Positions 35,924-47,537 of a stretch of DNA of 64,000 nt are shown here, piece by piece. The stretch spans positions 201,748 through 265,747 of the forward strand of contig CACVBU010000182.1 of the NCBI GenBank assembly GCA_902728285.1, read 5' to 3'. This DNA is from Clytia hemisphaerica (lineage: Eukaryota; Cnidaria; Hydrozoa; Leptothecata; Clytiidae). How positions within the stretch are numbered: position 1 is the first letter of the stretch; each line of letters begins with the position of its first letter. The notes beneath the pieces were generated by a model. That model saw only the letters and a program-made list of their open reading frames with translations, made no database searches and was not told where the DNA came from. Position numbers and translations under genes: made by a program.

Positions 35924-36414
35924 TGCCCCCTTCTTACAGACTCACTGGAAAAAATGGCCAAAATATTGTCCCCAGTGGAAAATTATACTCTAATTTTTGT
36001 CCCCGCTGAAAATAATCAGATAATCAAATCCTCACTACAAAATAATGTGCCATTTTTTACATCCCACTGAATTCCCAGGCTAAAAAACAATGGAATTCAA
36101 ATCCCCAGCTATAAAAAATATCAATGGAATATCAATCCCAATCGAGTTTTGGTCCGCTATTTTCACCCCCATTCGTAGACGATGCTATCGTCCGTATAAT
36201 ATATTATTATGATATAACATAATTTGTATATTATAAAACGTAATATGTTTCGCGGCGGATAGAGTCTGTGTTTACGACAACAGCTACTCCCGTAAAAAAT
36301 TCCCGTCTTCACGTTTGTTCCTCTTAGATGAAACTCGTCTTAGACTATAGCATAGTCTACCCCATTCGCAGATACGTGATAAAATCCCACCGGGTCTGTG
36401 AGAAGGGGGTGTCA
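35924..36414. mobile_element. Inverted-repeat element, ACACCCCCTTCTCACAGAC ends
   Basis: The left end (CCCCCTTCTTACAGACTCACTGG pattern, 35924) and the right end read inward from 36414 (ACACCCCCTTCTCACAGACC) match. The interior holds diverged CCCAGTGGAAAAT-type repeats. A shorter relative lies at 45121-45350. Confidence 0.6.
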
Positions 36415-36589
36415 TTTTGTATCTCAAGAATATGGCAAAATCATTAATCCTCAGTAACATTCCAATCTCATCCCAGAGAGCCACTTGCACCACTTTTCGA
36501 TTTTACTGATGGATGGGTGCGGCCTTTCGTGAGTGCTTTCATAATCAAACAAAAGCGAACTAAGGGACTGGTGTCGAGTTTGTTAACAT

Positions 36590-39500
36590 TCATGAATCAT
36601 TCTTCAAATGCGAAGCCATAGCTTGTAAACCGATCCATATCGTTTTGCAATTTTCCATCATTAACTCAGGTTCAGCCATGAAACCAACTTCCAACGTTGC
36701 ATTTTTAGGTACCATTTCAACGAGGTAAGTGTAGGGTATGCTTAAGGTTTTAGAGGCCCAGTCTACACTGCTACCAGAATTCGGATCTGAAAAAATAAGT
36801 CAAAATTAAATCTATGGTTATAATGAGGGTTTCCAATAGGGATATAACTCGACGGTATAATGCCCTCTCATCGGGAATTTTAATGGCTGATTTTGGTTCG
36901 AATGTCTAGTAGATGGACGAGTTTAGTTTTGATACGGGGGTGTAAAGTTAAATGAATTTGTCAGCATATTGACTGACTTACTTATGAAAAAATATCGCTT
37001 TTAATTAATTTCTGGAGTGATGATTCATCCTACTTACACATAATATCATGAGAAGATCCTACTGTATACACCAGACCACTAACTTTCTTGATGGCTTCCA
37101 CTGATAGTAATGCAACACGCTCCTAAAACAAAACATTGACATTTGAAGGGGTCATAAAACTTGTTTGAGTTAAGTCACTGTATATCTAAGTTTGTTACTC
37201 GGCCTAGGAAAGAAGCACTTTTTCTTTATTATTATCAAAAACATATACCATTTCATTTAGATTGGTTGGTTTCTCTTTCGAATGTCCGAAAGGTGTCATC
37301 CATTTTTGTCCAAAAGTATGAAGTGAGATGTAAGCAATAACTTCGTCTTTATTATCCGTTAAAAAGTTTACCAGTGCTTTGGATTCATTTTCCGAGAAAG
37401 GCTTTGGTCCTGCATACATTGTGAAACATGGAGTTTTAGGAGCACCAGGACCTATGGTTGAAATGTATCTCAATTTAAATGTGAACTAACTAAGAGCGTG
37501 ATTGGTGTTTGTTCAAGTTCGTGATCTCTTGATTTAAGATTTTAAAGTGGATGATAACTTTATCTGGTACTCGATGTAGAAATTTTCTTCCGACACGCTA
37601 AAGCTCTGAAGGTCGGGAAAATATTATTGGCCCGCTCCTTTAGAGCTTTAGCGTGAGCGGCCGCCAATACGCCATCGGAATATCAGATAAATGATAACTA
37701 GACTGGCACGCCAGTCGGGCTGGAACGGTATCACGTGGGAAAAGTGAGCATAGGAGTTAGGTAAGCGTAGGAAGAAATTTTGTCGGCGGCAAGGACTGAA
37801 AGCAGCCTCTCACCAACTTTTTCTCGTTCTCCTACGCAGCTCCTAATTCTAGCAAACGCCCGCCGCCTTTATTTTCCCGCCCTCTGACATTAACAGACTA
37901 GTTTGCTAGTCTAGATGATAACGTGATCGGAAGGACCAACGTGATCAACCAGCAATTATCTTTTTATATTATGAATACATAATTACAGTGTACAATTCGA
38001 TATCTTTTCAAAAAAGTGAATTAAATTGCCCCTTTTAAATTTTAAAGTCGCCTTATACCTTTTATAAATGACAATTTCTTTTTTTTGCAATTCCAATCTA
38101 CATGTACAACTTTATAAATTTGCTGATAGACGTAAAACTTTTGAAAGTGCATCTTAGGATGAAAATAGTGAATTAAGGGACTGGGCTCGAGTTTGACCAC
38201 AACATTAATCTATTACCTCCCCAATTCGAATCAAAGTTTCGATTAATATCAACACCAATACAAACATCATCTTTCTGCTCAAGATAGATTTTCATTTGTT
38301 CTTCAGTGAATGACCTATTCTTGCGCCACATTCGTGTCGTTGAATTCTTCCACGTGTAAACATATCCATCAGGATTTAAAACTGGAATAAGGACCCAGTC
38401 ATACTTCGAAACTGTATTCGCAGTATTTGAGGATCTTGCAATCTGTAAGGAGAACAAACAAATAAGTGTACTGCCACATTCGTTATCTTGACTTTCCCTG
38501 TTTTCCCCTTCGAGTGTGGAAATTGATACACAGAAGCTTACAGTCGCACTTCTCAGCTGTGTTGAGATATGTGCCTATATGATTTCTGTAGATATAATTC
38601 AATTATTATGTCATTTGGGTAGTCAGCCTTTTCAGACTTTCCGCCCGTCTAGATAAATGTTAAAAAACAAATTTTACTTGCATGGCTGAGGTGGTTGAAA
38701 ATAAACCATACTCAACAAGCCTACAAACGACTTGTGGTCCCTCTTGTTAATACTGGTTTGTGGAGCAATCTCTTTGACAGCAATAGAAAATTCATTATCG
38801 TATTTGTATTAAACCCGTAATAAATTATAAGCTTGTTTACATTAAAGCCTGCTTATCAAGGGACTAGAAACTATCGATATTCTATTACAACACGTATCCC
38901 TGGGGACGCGCTTGGGTAAAACGGCTATTGGGTATGTGAGAGCCATAAGGGTTACCTTTTTCTAACTCACAAAGGTCCCTCAGAGGAGTAAAAAGCCATG
39001 GAAGAATAAGTCAGTGTCCATAAGGATTCCGTGAAACTCCGAAATTGACTCACTCAAAGGGTCTTACATAAATTTTTGAAATTTTGACCAAAGTTTTATA
39101 ATTTTATTGGGCTGAAGTATTGGATCGATAGTCTTTTATGTTTTAAAAACACAAAAATAAAACTAGGTTCCGGTGTTTATAGTACTCTCGTTTCAATTGA
39201 TTTATAAAATGTGAGCGGTCAGCCTTTCCAGACTGTCTGCCCGTCTAGATAAATGTTAAAAAACAAATTTTTACTTGCGTTAACTTAGTGAATGTTAAGA
39301 ATTGACCATATTCGATAAGTTTACTAACGACTTGTGGTCACCGTTTTTTTAACTAGTTTGTGGAGCAATCTCATTCATAAAATCATCTATCATTTGAGTA
39401 ATGATTGTTGCCAGGGACTAGAGATTTCAGAGATCATTTATTAAAATACGGAGCATATTCATTTTAAAAAGCAATGTGGTCCATCCCAGCTGGCACACAA

Positions 39501-42500
39501 CGTTGTTTCAACGTTTTTTCAACGTCCATCTAACGTTCACAACGTCCATATAACGTTAGACGAACGTTGAAACAACGTTGTGTGCCAGCTGGGATAGCCC
39601 GGGGTTCACTTGAAGCTTTTTGATAGACTGGATGGCGCGATTAAGTGGCCCGGTAGTATATGGTAATATGTTTTTGCTTAGGCGGACAGTAAAACAGTCC
39701 GCCGGGAGATTTTAGTTGTTTTTGGAAGGTAAAAACAGGCAATGTTTTTATTTGAGAATAAGGATTGCAAATCTGTTATTGATGGTTGTTTCTCATTTTT
39801 GATTATCTTTCAACTCCAAGTAGTTTTATTGTTATTTGGATTTTTAACATTTTCTCTCAAAATGGCGACCTCGCCAAGTGCTCCTAGTCTACTTTACTGG
39901 ACTCAGCGTCATAAAAAAATATCGAAAAGCAAAGTTCAGCCAAAAGTAGACTCTAATCTATGTGGTCCATAACTACATGTTCTATTACATTAGGTAAGCA
40001 ACCGTCACTTTGAATAATCTCTCAAACATGAAGTTAGTGTGAATTGCAGACTTCTGTAGATATACTTCTATATACACGAAACTATATAAGAAACCATGTG
40101 TAAGAAACTCTTTTCACTAGAGGGTTAGCAACAGCCTAACATGGGGTAACATTTAGGTAACACGTAAGTTGTTTATGTATTTGCACTTTTGAGAACGGTG
40201 GACTGGCTGAAGCGATTTGGAATAACCCACAGTTTTGACCTTTCAAATTGAGGACGGTAAAAGTATAATCAAACAAAGAATGACGAGTACACAAACAAGT
40301 AGACTGGAGTCGTTTATAATGCGTGTAAATACAGTGGTGTAGGCGTTATATGATATAATATACCCTGAGTATCAGAGGTTAAGTTATCAAAAAAAATAGT
40401 AACCTCTGAAGACAAATAATAGAAATTTTATCGCGCATGTGTCAATCTAATCACTGTAGAAAAAATCAAAGATGAAGAGCAAATATTACCATATTAATGT
40501 CTAGCAGACTGTATCAGTATGCAGTTTACTATTTACAAATTCCCCAGAAACCTCCAAGTGTAGTTGAAATGAGTTTATTTCGAAAGAAATCTTTTACATG
40601 ATCCCCAAATGTATAACAGTAATTACTAAACTTTTAATTATGGAAATGTCACTTTAATTGAATCGAAATAATAGACAGACTTTATGTTATGATTCTCTAT
40701 CACTGACTCTTTTTAGAAAGCATTGATGACTTTTTGTAAGCTGTGTTTTCAACGACGGGAATAAAAATATCGACTATGACGCTCATCCAAGATCTTGGAT
40801 GGTCGTCATGGTTACTTTTGTCTTTGCTGATTGCGCGATGAATAGAATCTCGATTCGTCGGCACAGCGTAAATATATGATTTTGAGCTGTGCTTTTCACG
40901 GTAGATATAATACGATTATTGTTACGGGATTTAGTTTGTATAAACAAGACTGAAATTTGTTCCCTCCATTACTTTTGGCCCCCTTTTGGCTTTATTTCTA
41001 ATATATCTGAATCAGTCGAACGATTGTCGAGACTTACCCGAGTAATGATGTAAACACATGTCGATACACTGACCCATTCTCTTGCGTGAGCTCCACATTC
41101 AATGACCATAGTTTTGCGTTTATTTTCATTGTCATTTTTTCTGATAAACTAAAAAAATTGATATCAAAGAAATTGAAATCAACAAGAAGTGGACTTTTTT
41201 TTTGGGGGGGGGGAGCGTTTGGGTGCTAACAACGAGATTGGTGCAAAGCCTTAAATTGGCTTTTTCACTTGCGGGAATGCGTAAAAATTTTAAAAAAATG
41301 CATGAATGCGTGAATCAGAAAACTTTGTGTGAAAAGAAATCGCGTGAATTGCGAAAGAAAATTGCGGGAATGCTTGAAAAAAAAAAAATGCGTGATTGCA
41401 TGAATTGAAAGTCCGCTGGGGGATGGGCTCTCTAAGCTAACCAAAATATTTTTAACAGTAGGTTTCTTAATTAAGCCTTTACTCTCTTTGTTTATTGGGC
41501 TGTCCGAATCCCAGAGATTCGATTATATATAGCGTGTCATTCGGCCATTTTCTTACTTAATCGCACTTGCATTCTTATTTGTATCTAGTAAGTTTTCAAC
41601 CACAGTCGAGTGTGATCCTTTTCCTAGATTTCTCCACTTACATTGTTCATCTCACATTTTGAGTGGTATATGAACCTACCGCCTTGCTCTCAATAGCTGA
41701 ACGCTCTACCTTCATGCTAATAAAGTGACTACCAAATGGAGACTTACCTTAAATGCGTATATCTCTCTCCCTTCAAAGGTTTCTCCAAGGCTAATCAAAG
41801 ACTTTTCGAAAACTTTGTTATCCGTGGTATTTTCGTTTGCTAGCTCTTTCAATTCTTCAACGATCTGTAGAAAATTGATTTTCAAGTTATTGATGAACAA
41901 GGCAAAAAGGTCATTAAAGGTTTAGACCAGGAACCAGAATACTTATTGCTTTACCTAGTGAGTCATTTTAATTCACATCACCAATCGAATGATAAATGGT
42001 TAATGTGGGCCTTCAAAAACACTGTCTCACTGAACACAAGAACAGTTATGTGGGTAAAATATAAAATATCAATGTGAAAGTTTATCTAGTCTTTTTTGGC
42101 TAGAGGCTATTGTCTTTCAGTAGCGGCCTGGCTTAATTTTCTTGATGGTGCAAACTATGAAATTGGCGCCCCTGGTACTTTTATCCTTACTTGCGCCCTC
42201 CATCATTAAGTGGAAATATTGAACTGTAAGAGCCGTGACTGGTTGAAAGTAACGCCCAGAGTTAAAAAACTTTTATTTATACGAAGGTGGTAGTAATGAT
42301 AACTTGATATCTATTTCCTAGTTATAATTTGAAATGTCATAGTTTTCTGAACAAGGAAAAATGTCTAAAAATGCCTCAATTTATCGATTTATCTTATACC
42401 GATTTAGCACCAAAAAAATGGTGCCATAAAAAACATGAGCTTTTGATACTTGAAATGGAAATTTTATACCTAGCAAGTCGATTTGGTCTATAATTTTGTT

Positions 42501-44494
42501 TTCTAAAACTTTATTAGGAAAATTACCTAATAATCTTAAAACTTTTGCGCCGCTGGTCTTATTTTACTCGCTGGTCTTACTTTACTCGCTGGTCTGACTT
42601 TTTGAAGGTGAGCATCCTTTTTAACCCCTAGTGAATTCACAACACTTCTTTTGCTTTGACTTTTCGCGATTCAATGTTGAGAGTAGTTTTTAAGAAAGTC
42701 AAGAGAAAGGATGCAAGAGCGTAAAATAAAACGAAGCGCAGGCGAAAAAATTAATATTGCACTTATAGAAGGCGTTATAAATTTGTCGAAGGGCGCCAAG
42801 TCGCCCAATTAAACATCAATAAAATTTTGGCGCGCCCTTGAAAAGCTCTTTTGGCACCCCTCGTCGATCTTTCTGGGTGGTGCACTGTACAGCCTGCACC
42901 CCCTGCCAGGCCGCCACTGATTGTCTAGCATGGTTTTAGGCTTGAATCGAAAGTTTGGCTTATTTTTGGCTTTCTGAGCCTCAGTGTTGAAATTGTTCTA
43001 ATTAAAAAAATAGCGTGTAGCTGAAGAAACGAGAAGAATTTACTTTATCAAATGTTTGAAAGTGCTCCAAATCGAAACCATTCCCCAAATCTTCTTTGTA
43101 ATTTGTGTAAACTGTGCTGATTAATCCATTCTGCCCAAAAATCAGTAATACAAGAAACATTAGCATCTTTTTTCATGCTCTTTTCATTCTCTTTTTCCAT
43201 AATGAACATCTGTTTCAAACCTTCTTCATATTGAATTCTTTCAACTTCGTGCACCACATTAGTTTATTTTTCACATCACATTCAAACAAAACAAACGACT
43301 AATGAACAGTTGCTCAATAAGAGTGAAATTTCTTTAATAGCCATATAATAAGGGTGATTCAAAAAGTGAGTTATAAAACCTGCTTTTTTGTCAACTCCTC
43401 ATTAGGCTGCACACATCCCCTCTGATATGATTTGATATATAACAAAATAAATTCTGGGGATGCGCGCAGCCTAACTCCTCATAGATGTCAGAATTATTGT
43501 TGAAAACTTGAAGAAGCCTACAATCATGGACAAAAATTGTGAGAGAAGGGTAGAATATGAGCTTCGCCCCCTTCCCCCAGTGGAAAAGTCGGTGAGAAGG
43601 CCGTTCGCACTAAACATTGCCACTGGGGAAACCATTCCATTGTGTTTCCAGCATTTTCCAGCGTTTTTCTCAAACGATAATAATGTCCATGTTTGTAGAC
43701 CTTTAAGATTTTTATATTTCAAAACTATTAGGAGTAGACAATTAAATACAATAGGATCAAATATCATCATTGGCAAATTTAAAATGTTTGAAAAGGTTTC
43801 TCTCGAAATAAATGGCCTTTTTTTATGCAGAAAAAATCTGTCCGAAAAAAGAAGTAATTGTCCATTAATAAGTAAGATCCAATATCATCGCATTGGCATT
43901 TTTAAACTATTTACAAAGGTCCAAGCATGAAAATCTTGTTGCAAACAAGTGTCTCACATGAAATGAGTACAAAAGTCATCTCATATCCCAAACCAACATT
44001 ATTCTTATCCATTTATGTGTACAAATTGTACAAGAGCGGGGGTAAAGAGAACATTTTACTAGTAAAACAACTGGAATATGGAAATATTGATTTTGTAGCT
44101 GAGTAAACCACCCATTACGTAATGAAACAGGATGAGAGAGATAAACGTTTTTTTATATGTGATGTCATCATTTTTATGAAAAGAATTTTGTCGTTCGTTA
44201 GTTACCAACCCTTCTTCACGTTGTGGAGCATAATTTATCTATTCGTGTTTACTTTTTAAATAAATTGATAACATTGCAAAAAAAAGAGGAAAATCAGCTG
44301 ACAATACTATAAATACTGTTAGGTGACTTTATTAATGCTAATGACTCATCACCTCATTGAATTACGCAATTGGCAGATAAATGATTATTGAAAAGCTAGA
44401 GGCAATACACACCTTTTTGACCGTAGCCGCTAATTGCCGCGTGGGTGTTTTGTCCGTTTTACTACCGTAAAACCGTCCCAGTCTTTTTTCGCAT
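36590..44494 (-). CDS. M14 metallocarboxypeptidase, A-type, 5' end not found
   Basis: A zinc exopeptidase that removes C-terminal residues. Relatives are secreted zymogens, pancreatic or digestive. Firm exons (minus): 43130-43044, 41864-41748, 41148-41038, 38442-38217, 37451-37249, 37122-37038 and 36786-36590, in phase, 341 residues to the stop. A tentative propeptide exon is 44494-44413. Seen residues by bovine CPA numbering: zinc ligands H69 and E72 in [11 protein letters not shown]196 in [10 protein letters not shown]71, R127 in RMWRKNRS, N144 and R145 in VDINRNFD, Y248 in [11 protein letters not shown], and catalytic E270 in YTYLVEMV. Position 255 is Val, which suggests a hydrophobic (A-type) S1' pocket; B-type enzymes have Asp there. 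Y198 is replaced by Phe. The cysteine pair of C138-C161 is kept. About 12 residues are inserted after RMWRKNRS. The signal peptide and most of the propeptide were not found, so the span is incomplete. Confidence 0.88.
38622..39372. repeat. Dispersed direct repeat (two copies of about 150 bp) in carboxypeptidase intron
   Basis: 38622-38772 and 39218-39372 are direct copies. They share CGTCTAGATAAATG then TTAAAAAACAAA, then ACGACTTGTGGTC and GTTTGTGGAGCAATCTC. They are separated by about 450 bp. A short GGGACTAGA motif follows both at similar distance. They could be a local duplication or repeat ends of an unknown element. Confidence 0.7.
39483..39595. mobile_element. Palindromic AACGTTG MITE
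   Basis: A 113-bp near-palindrome. ATCCCAGCTGGCACACAACG is followed by TTGTTTCAACGTT and mirrored exactly at the other end. The centre has two more AACGT-type motifs. It lies in the carboxypeptidase intron. Confidence 0.75.
41585..41712 (-). mobile_element. Diverged copy of the 32422 SINE
   Basis: On the minus strand, TAGCATGAAGGTAGAGCGTT (A box) and GTAGGTTCATATACC (decayed B box) match the SINE at 32422-32665. So do GTAAGTGGAGAAATCTAGG and ACTCGACTGTGGTTG. It sits in the carboxypeptidase gene on the coding strand, next to exon 41864-41748. Confidence 0.7.
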
Positions 44495-44499
44495 CTAAA

Positions 44500-45115
44500 G
44501 ACAATAGGAAAAAGTATAAAAAAAGATTGGATCGAGTTAAGGGTGGTAAATTAAATTATAAAGTGGCACGGGCCTGACCGCGCGACTACGAAGAAACTTT
44601 CGATTTTAAAACTTTCTTATTTGGCTAAAAGTACTATGTTTAAAATGGTTTTACTATTGTAACAAGCACCTCAAAAAGCTCTTTTTATGGATAATTCTTT
44701 AGTTCTAATTTGAGAATTAGGCAGTACTTATCCCATCCCCTTCCTTTGAGAAAAGGGCAATGGTATGGTTGCTTGACCAGGATTGGGGATTGGGCAAATC
44801 AAAAAAGGCAACCCGCAAGGGTTGGGGAAAATTTTTAACAAAATAATTCGAACGAAGTAAGCGCAAAAAACTTGTGCTAATTTACAGGCTAATTTATTGT
44901 GGCTAAAAGTGTGTTTTAAGATGTGAAATTAGGGAAAGGGAATCCAGATTAGTTTAGTTCGTCCATTTGCCTTTGGATCAAATTCTACTCTAATAAAGAT
45001 ACTCCTTTTTTCTTAAAATACCGAAATACCAGACAGAAAAAAGGCCGATACCGTGTCACCGTAAACCTTGAAACCCGAAAAGGTGTATTCAAAACCTAGA
45101 CCCTGTTAGTAGTTT
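44500..45115. other. Region upstream of carboxypeptidase, no exon assigned
   Basis: The signal-peptide exon of the carboxypeptidase would be expected here or further upstream. No ATG-hydrophobic stretch with a good donor is seen. Confidence 0.4.
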
Positions 45116-45120
45116 ACAAG

Positions 45121-45350
45121 ACACTCCTGTCTCACAGCCCAGAGGTGGAAATTTTTTCCTCAGTGGGGTTAAAAATCCCAATAGAAATCCATGTAGGGAT
45201 AGAAATTCTATTGTTCCAAGGTTAAAAATCCAGTTGGGATAATTTTGGTGTGCAATTTTTAAAAGAATTGAATTTCGAATGGAGATGAAATCATAGCTGA
45301 TTTCCATAAGTGGAGCTGGGGTTCCAGCGGGTCTGTGATACAAGGGTGTT
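45121..45350. mobile_element. Short inverted-repeat element with ACAAG duplication
   Basis: Ends ACACTCCTGTCTCACAG (45121) and the complement (AACACCCTTGTATCACAGACC read inward from 45350). ACAAG lies at 45116-45120 and 45351-45355. The interior holds AAAATCCCA-type repeats. Related to 35924-36414. Confidence 0.7.
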
Positions 45351-45355
45351 ACAAG

Positions 45356-47535
45356 GAGTTATGACATTTCTACACTCCCTCTCATAGATTCGGTAATATT
45401 ATTTTAGTCGTACAAATTCAACACTAAAACTCGATGGGGATATTTATCCCATGTTTGCCGAATTCCATTGATTTTCAAGTCAGAAAATTTGTTTATTTGA
45501 TTATTTTTAACGGGGCACAATTTGAGTTTAATTTTGAGTTTGGGACGATATTTTGGCCGATTTTACAGTGGACGGGGGCCAAACCAGATCGTGAAAAGAG
45601 GGTGGATTGCTGCGAGAGACCAAATTTCAGATCTAGAATCGATCGTCTAAAGATCACCAAAATGTGATAATATATGACCTGAGATATTTGTCGGCGACGA
45701 TGCTTTGAGTACCATAACTCCAAAAAGATGTTTTTCAGTGCGTTTATAAAAGAGATATAAAATATATTCACCCATACACGGAACAAAAATTTCACGCCAT
45801 TTTCAATAACAATCGTGCACATCACTTTCTGTATTTTATTGACACAGCCCAGGGCACAACTCCACCAACACCTACCCAAATGATATAACGAGAGATAAAC
45901 ACTTGGACACAGGACTCAATGCTATGCGTCTGGAAAGTGTATACAAGACATACAAGGTAATAAGCGAGGAGTCAGTGGCATAAGTAAAGTGGTATAGCAA
46001 GTGCAACTGAGACTTATTGACTGAGAGTCAACTCAAGCAATCTGAAGCGATATATTCTGCTAAGAGTACAAGGGGTTAAACGTTAAACACTCTCTTCTAG
46101 GGTTATTTTTTCTGCGTAACAAAAAATGGATAAAAAAATCGAAAACTCTTTCTCTCGTTGAACGTACTCTTGATCATCGAGCTCTTGATATAAGTCCATT
46201 TTCAATTTCAGAATATCTTCCTTAAACTAAAATTGCGCAGGAAGAGACAATAGAAAAAAAGGTGTGAAATAGAGGTCTGGACCTTGCAGATTTAGTACCG
46301 AGCCTCCACTTTCACTTTCGTTCTTGAGTTCGCGGCGGCACACACGGCTTTTTTGAAAACACCACTTACTGTACCCCTTTGAGACAGCATAAATTATGTT
46401 TATAAATTTTAAACAATGTCATAAATAATATTTAGAGAGTTTCCTGGATTCTGAGTTTGATGGCTTCATTGGAATAACTGTTTCCCTTCAGCTTGGAAGG
46501 CAACTTTGTTTTGGTCGTCTCGTTTTCATGTGAACAATCTTTTGTCAAAACAATCAGGCCGATAAAGCAATTCGAAACTCTCCATTGTCCGGGGGTCCAT
46601 TGAATCAAATTAGTTCAAGAGTTAGTATTTTAAAATATTAATTGGGGCTAATTAACGGTATAAAGATAGGATATGATAGTTTGCTTTATCCAAATAATGA
46701 AGTATCTTTACATATAATTCTTTATTACAACATTTATTTTTCATCAAAAATATTTGTAAACACCCCCGTCTCTAAAAAATAGACTGCGAACTTAGAACAA
46801 CACGAACCCCGCGAAGAAGCTGGAACTGCTCGTGGCGAAAGTTGAAGAAATTTTACCAATATTTTATCTAAAATTCTTCATGAATGAGGGCTTAATTTTT
46901 GGATGTTTTAGTTTTGAATAATCTGAAGGGGTATTAGAAGAGCTCAGACTGCCTTAGAACGAAAATTCTAAGTTTTTTATCTGGAAAATGACCTTTTATT
47001 CTCTACTAGTGAATTAACTGATCAGCTGGGTCGACCCGACGGAAACTAAGAAAAGATGGCGTCTATTTTCGGAGAATCAGCCAAACCTTTCTGCTTCTTT
47101 GTATGAATTTTTCAACTTTTTGTCCGAACATTTCAGCCCACACGATTTGTTCATTTATCTTAGTTGACTACTATACTGAGACAATTTTTCTTTAATGTTT
47201 CCAATATTCTAAAATATTTTTTTGTCTGATGGAAATGGGACGGTCACCAAAAGGGACCCTGCCTTGGTTGCCAAACCAATTAGCTACACTTATCAACCCT
47301 TCAAAGTGAGGGAGACTGGTTTATTACTGTTAACCAGGAACGGATAACTCAAAATTTTGAACTGGTTGCCTTGATATTTTCACTGATACAGTTTTTTGAC
47401 CTTTGATTGAGGAGCCTCTTGTTTCTTGTAAGCTTGCTGTAATTGCTGTATTTTTAGAACAAATTTGACAACTGGATGACGGACCGGCCAAATGAAACAT
47501 TTTTTAGTCAGATGGGAGCTTGTTTGGATGCAGAA
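45356..47535. other. Intergenic, no gene assigned
   Basis: A minus-strand stretch at about 46230-46150 (acceptor TTTTAG, then FKEDILKLKMDLYQELDDQE, then a GTACGT donor) looks exon-like, but I cannot tie it to any gene. A minus-strand ORF at 45879-45493 has no recognisable motif. The rest is A+T-rich sequence. Confidence 0.4.
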
Positions 47536-47537
47536 TA

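Noticed and set aside
39862-39972. 36-codon ORF starting ATGGCGACC opposite the carboxypeptidase intron
   Set aside because: No following exon or motif; too short to support.
43508-43930. 140-codon plus-strand ORF
   Set aside because: No recognisable motif, lies in the carboxypeptidase intron, and composition looks non-coding.
45493-45879. 128-codon minus-strand ORF as a carboxypeptidase 5' exon
   Set aside because: One short stretch resembles the propeptide KVFRV motif, but there is no signal peptide and the splice phase could not be verified.
46150-46250. Exon-like minus-strand stretch with acceptor and GTACGT donor
   Set aside because: No homology recognised and no neighbouring exon that joins in phase; kept only as a note.
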